From Deinococcus budaensis (GTDB lineage: Bacteria; Deinococcota; Deinococci; Deinococcales; Deinococcaceae): a DNA stretch of 64,000 nucleotides. The position numbers and the translations under genes are program-made. A model generated the notes under the pieces. The model saw only the letters and a program-made list of their open reading frames with translations. It was not told where the DNA came from and did no database searches. The stretch covers positions 1 to 64,000 of the forward strand of contig NZ_JACHFN010000012.1 in NCBI RefSeq assembly GCF_014201885.1, given 5' to 3'. Each line of letters opens with the position of its first letter. Position 1 is the first letter of the stretch. Below, one piece after another: positions 59,469 through 64,000 of the stretch.

Positions 59469-59531
59469 CCGAGCGGCCCGGGGAGGGCAGGAGAGGCGGG
59501 CTAGAAGCGGGCGACGCCCCCGGCCCGGCCT

Positions 59532-61216
<1,685 letters not shown>

Positions 61217-61223
61217 GCCTGGA

Positions 61224-61229
61224 AGTCTA
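61224..61229 (-). promoter_or_regulatory. Leaderless -10 box of the two-component operon
   Basis: TAGACT on the minus strand, seven bases before the GTG at 61216. It fixes the kinase start. Confidence 0.6.
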
Positions 61230-61420
61230 GAAACCGCCCTCTGACAGAATCCGCACACCCCCCTGCCCCCTGCTGGCCCGTGCTGGGGCAGGCAGCGGGA
61301 CGCGGGCAGGCCCCAGTGTCCCCGGGGGCACGCCGCAGCTCTGTCAGGACAGCAGGGGCAAGTGGAGCCTCCCGCCCAGGGTCAGGCAGGGGCCAGGGAA
61401 TGGGGGGCGGCCGGGTGGCT

Positions 61421-62386
61421 CTAGCGGCGCCTGCGCCCCAGCAGCAGCCCCAGGACCACGGCGGCCAGCCCCCCCAGCACGAGGGTACGCAGGGGATCGG
61501 CCCGGCCTGCCTGCGGCAGCGCCACCGGCACCGGGCGGCTGAGGTACCACCCCCGCTCGGGCCGCGCCGCCTCGTCGAAGTTGCGGGCCAGGCGGTGCAG
61601 GTCGGCCGCCAGCGTGGGGCCAGACATGGGGTGCCCGTGCCCGGTGGCGACGAGGTGGGGGTCGAGGCCCGCCAACAGGCGCACCGAGTCGCGCGCCGCG
61701 TCCCAGTTGGGCGTGTAGTAGGCGGGCGGGCGGTGGACCAGCGTGGGCCGCAGGGCCAGAGCGCCCGTCACCGTCTCCTGCTTGGTCGTGACGAAGGCGT
61801 CCCCGGCGATCAGGGTGCGGTCTTCTTCGCGCCACAGCGAGACGTGTCCGGCGGTGTGCCCCGGCGTGTGCCGCCAGCGCCACCCCGGCAGGTGCGGCAC
61901 CGTCCCGTCCTCCGGCAGCGGCTGGACGTGCGGCCGGAAGTCGAAGGGACCCGGCACAAAGGCGGGCGACAGCGCGCTCATCACGCCGCCCACGGTGGGG
62001 TCGGGAAAGGGGTAGGGTGCTTGCCCGGTGATGTGGGGCAGCTCCAGCGGGTGCGCGTACACCGGCACCTTCCACTCGGCCAGCAGGTCGTGCAGCGCCC
62101 CGATGTGGTCGAGGTGCCCGTGCGTCAAGACGATGGCGGCTGGCGGGCGGCCCGCGTGGTACTCGTCGGCGGCCGCGCGAATCATCCGGGCGGTGAGCGG
62201 CATTCCCGCGTCCACCAGCACCCAGTCGGAGCCGGGCAGCCCCAGCAGGTACACGTTCACCATCGGCACCCGGACCCGCAGCACGTCGGGGCGCAGCACC
62301 TGGGTGCCCCCGAGGGTCGAGACGGGCGGCGCGGGCGGACGGACGCGGTCAAGTTCGGGCGAGTGGAGCTGGGCAGTCTGGGCCAT
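61421..62386 (-). CDS. Metallo-beta-lactamase-fold hydrolase with C-terminal membrane helix
   Basis: A 321-residue MBL-fold protein with THGHLDHIG (His89, His91, Asp93, His94), HTPGHTAGHVSLW, AGDAFV and ATGHGHPM as the five metal-ligand motifs of the glyoxalase II-like group. A C-terminal hydrophobic segment (LVLGGLAAVVLGLLLGRRRR, about 300-321) with a basic end anchors it in the membrane, which is uncommon in the family. Substrate unknown. Start at ATG 62386 with AAAGGA site, over an upstream ATG without one. Confidence 0.9.
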   Translation of the reverse strand: MAQTAQLHSPELDRVRPPAPPVSTLGGTQVLRPDVLRVRVPMVNVYLLGLPGSDWVLVDAGMPLTARMIRAAADEYHAGRPPAAIVLTHGHLDHIGALHDLLAEWKVPVYAHPLELPHITGQAPYPFPDPTVGGVMSALSPAFVPGPFDFRPHVQPLPEDGTVPHLPGWRWRHTPGHTAGHVSLWREEDRTLIAGDAFVTTKQETVTGALALRPTLVHRPPAYYTPNWDAARDSVRLLAGLDPHLVATGHGHPMSGPTLAADLHRLARNFDEAARPERGWYLSRPVPVALPQAGRADPLRTLVLGGLAAVVLGLLLGRRRR

Positions 62387-62568
62387 GGCAGGGTCCTTTC
62401 GGGAAAGAGATGAGGAAGAGTGGGCGTTTCTCATACGCTAGGCACCCCGCATGAGGGTGGCCCTGCGCCCGGCCTAACGGAGCCTTAGACGGGCTGCGGG
62501 CCGCCTGGAGAACCTGAGGTCACGGGGACAGGGTAGGCTGCCCTCATCCCACCGCCCTGGAGGCCCTC

Positions 62569-63177
62569 ATGCTGACCGTGCCCTTCTTGCTCACCTCGCT
62601 GGTCGTCGCCCTGATCCCCGGCACCGGGGCCGTCTACACCGTCTCCACCGGTCTCTTTCGCGGACGGCGGGCCAGCCTGACCGCCGCCCTGGGCTGCACG
62701 CTGGGCATCGTGCCCCACCTGCTCGCCAGCCTGCTGGGGTTGTCGCTGCTGCTGCACCTGAGTGCGGAGGCTTTCACCGTGCTGAAACTCGCGGGCGCGG
62801 CGTACCTGCTGTACCTCGCGTGGGCTACCTGGCAGGACCACGGCGGCCTCAGCTTCCGGGACGAGGGCACGCGCGGCAGCCTTGGGGTGATCGGGCGGGC
62901 GGTGCTGCTCAACCTGCTGAACCCCAAGCTCACGCTGTTTTTCCTCGCGTTCCTGCCCCAGTTCGTTGCGCCGGGGCGCCCGGAACTGCCGCAGTTTCTC
63001 GTGCTCAGCGGCGTGTTCATGCTGGTCACCTTCCTGGTGTTCGCCGCTTACGGCCTGCTCGCGGGCAGCGTCCGGGGGTTCGTGACCCGTTCTCCCCGCG
63101 CCCTGCTGTGGCTGCGGCGCTCCTTTGCGGCGGCCTTCGCGGGTCTCAGCGTGGAGCTGGCGCTGGCGGAGCGCTAG
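62569..63177 (+). CDS. LysE/RhtB-family amino-acid exporter
   Basis: A 202-residue membrane exporter with about six helices. The family start FLLTSLVVALIPGTGAVYTVSTGLFRGRRASLTAALGCTLGI matches LysE/RhtB proteins (P-G-P is replaced by P-G-T-G here), and LLNLLNPKLTLFFLAFLPQFV is the diagnostic NPK block. Substrates of the family are amino acids such as lysine, threonine or homoserine lactone. ATG 62569 follows a CTGGAGG ribosome site, and a TAGGCT box lies about 30 bases upstream, so this gene has a conventional leader. Confidence 0.92.
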   Translation: MLTVPFLLTSLVVALIPGTGAVYTVSTGLFRGRRASLTAALGCTLGIVPHLLASLLGLSLLLHLSAEAFTVLKLAGAAYLLYLAWATWQDHGGLSFRDEGTRGSLGVIGRAVLLNLLNPKLTLFFLAFLPQFVAPGRPELPQFLVLSGVFMLVTFLVFAAYGLLAGSVRGFVTRSPRALLWLRRSFAAAFAGLSVELALAER

Positions 63178-63190
63178 GCCGGACCAAGGG

Positions 63191-63228
63191 AGAAGGCGCC
63201 GGGTCCGGGGAGACCGTCAGCGCCTTCT
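63191..63228. terminator. Terminator hairpin between converging LysE and lepA genes
   Basis: A perfect 9-bp stem (63191-63199 with 63220-63228) around a 20-base loop, followed by a T/C-rich stretch on the plus strand. Confidence 0.65.
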
Positions 63229-63248
63229 GCTTCTGCCTCTGGGGAGGT

Positions 63249-64000
<752 letters not shown>

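Noticed and set aside
62490..62568. Leaderless promoter for the LysE gene
   Set aside because: The TAGGCT box lies about 30 bases before the ATG and a GGAGG site is present, so this gene has a conventional leader.

Overview
The window is bacterial chromosome from a member of Deinococcus or a close relative; the species cannot be fixed from the sequence alone. The evidence is high GC with GC-rich third codon positions, the repair gene uvsE, many protein families common in deinococci, and a very regular promoter arrangement. In more than twenty genes a TANNNT box lies 5-7 bases before the start codon, with no Shine-Dalgarno sequence. That is the leaderless-transcription pattern known from Deinococcus. 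No tRNA, rRNA, CRISPR array, prophage or intact transposase gene was seen.

Layout. 1-10 kb: the 5' part of ftsH, a DUF4384-type lipoprotein, a MazG-like pyrophosphohydrolase overlapping a DinB-fold gene, era, a short-chain dehydrogenase, a Yip1 membrane protein, and an operon of circularly permuted ATP-grasp, alpha-E and transglutaminase proteins. 10-16 kb: a complete seven-gene Mrp (mnhA-G) cation/proton antiporter operon on the minus strand. 16-21.5 kb: a DAHP synthase gene behind an apparent leader-peptide attenuator, then a UV-repair group (DUF2256 zinc-ribbon protein, UvsE, DEDD exonuclease) and a tandem GNAT acetyltransferase. 21.5-30 kb: a secreted phosphodiester-glycosidase-type protein, a three-domain fasciclin protein, ftsK, and a divergent JAMM peptidase/P-loop kinase pair. 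A roughly 370-bp element with long terminal inverted repeats follows. 30-39.8 kb: nucleoside hydrolase, a secreted pullulanase, a GH36 alpha-galactosidase, FKBP, signal peptidase I, a DUF1684/S4-domain pair, and an HxlR regulator divergent from a two-gene operon. 39.9-42.3 kb: a three-gene exported-protein operon ending in a dockerin protein and beginning with a lipoprotein carrying Ig-like and cohesin-like regions. 42.6-50.5 kb: an M16C peptidase, rlmH, rsmI, pfkA and an EEP-family hydrolase. 50.5-57.4 kb: the division and cell-wall cluster murG-murC-murB-ftsQ-ftsA-ftsZ. 57.4-64 kb: an AIM24 protein, an aminotransferase, a two-component system, a metallo-beta-lactamase-fold hydrolase, a LysE exporter and the 3' part of lepA.

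Genes that act together: the Mrp subunits form one membrane complex; the mur/fts genes make lipid II and the Z-ring; pullulanase and alpha-galactosidase break down branched and galactosylated glucans; UvsE nicks UV-damaged DNA and the neighbouring exonuclease could process ends.

The most original candidates are the cohesin-like/dockerin operon, the aroG leader, the inverted-repeat element and the DUF2256-UvsE coupling. Functional statements are family-level inferences from motifs read by eye; no database search was possible.
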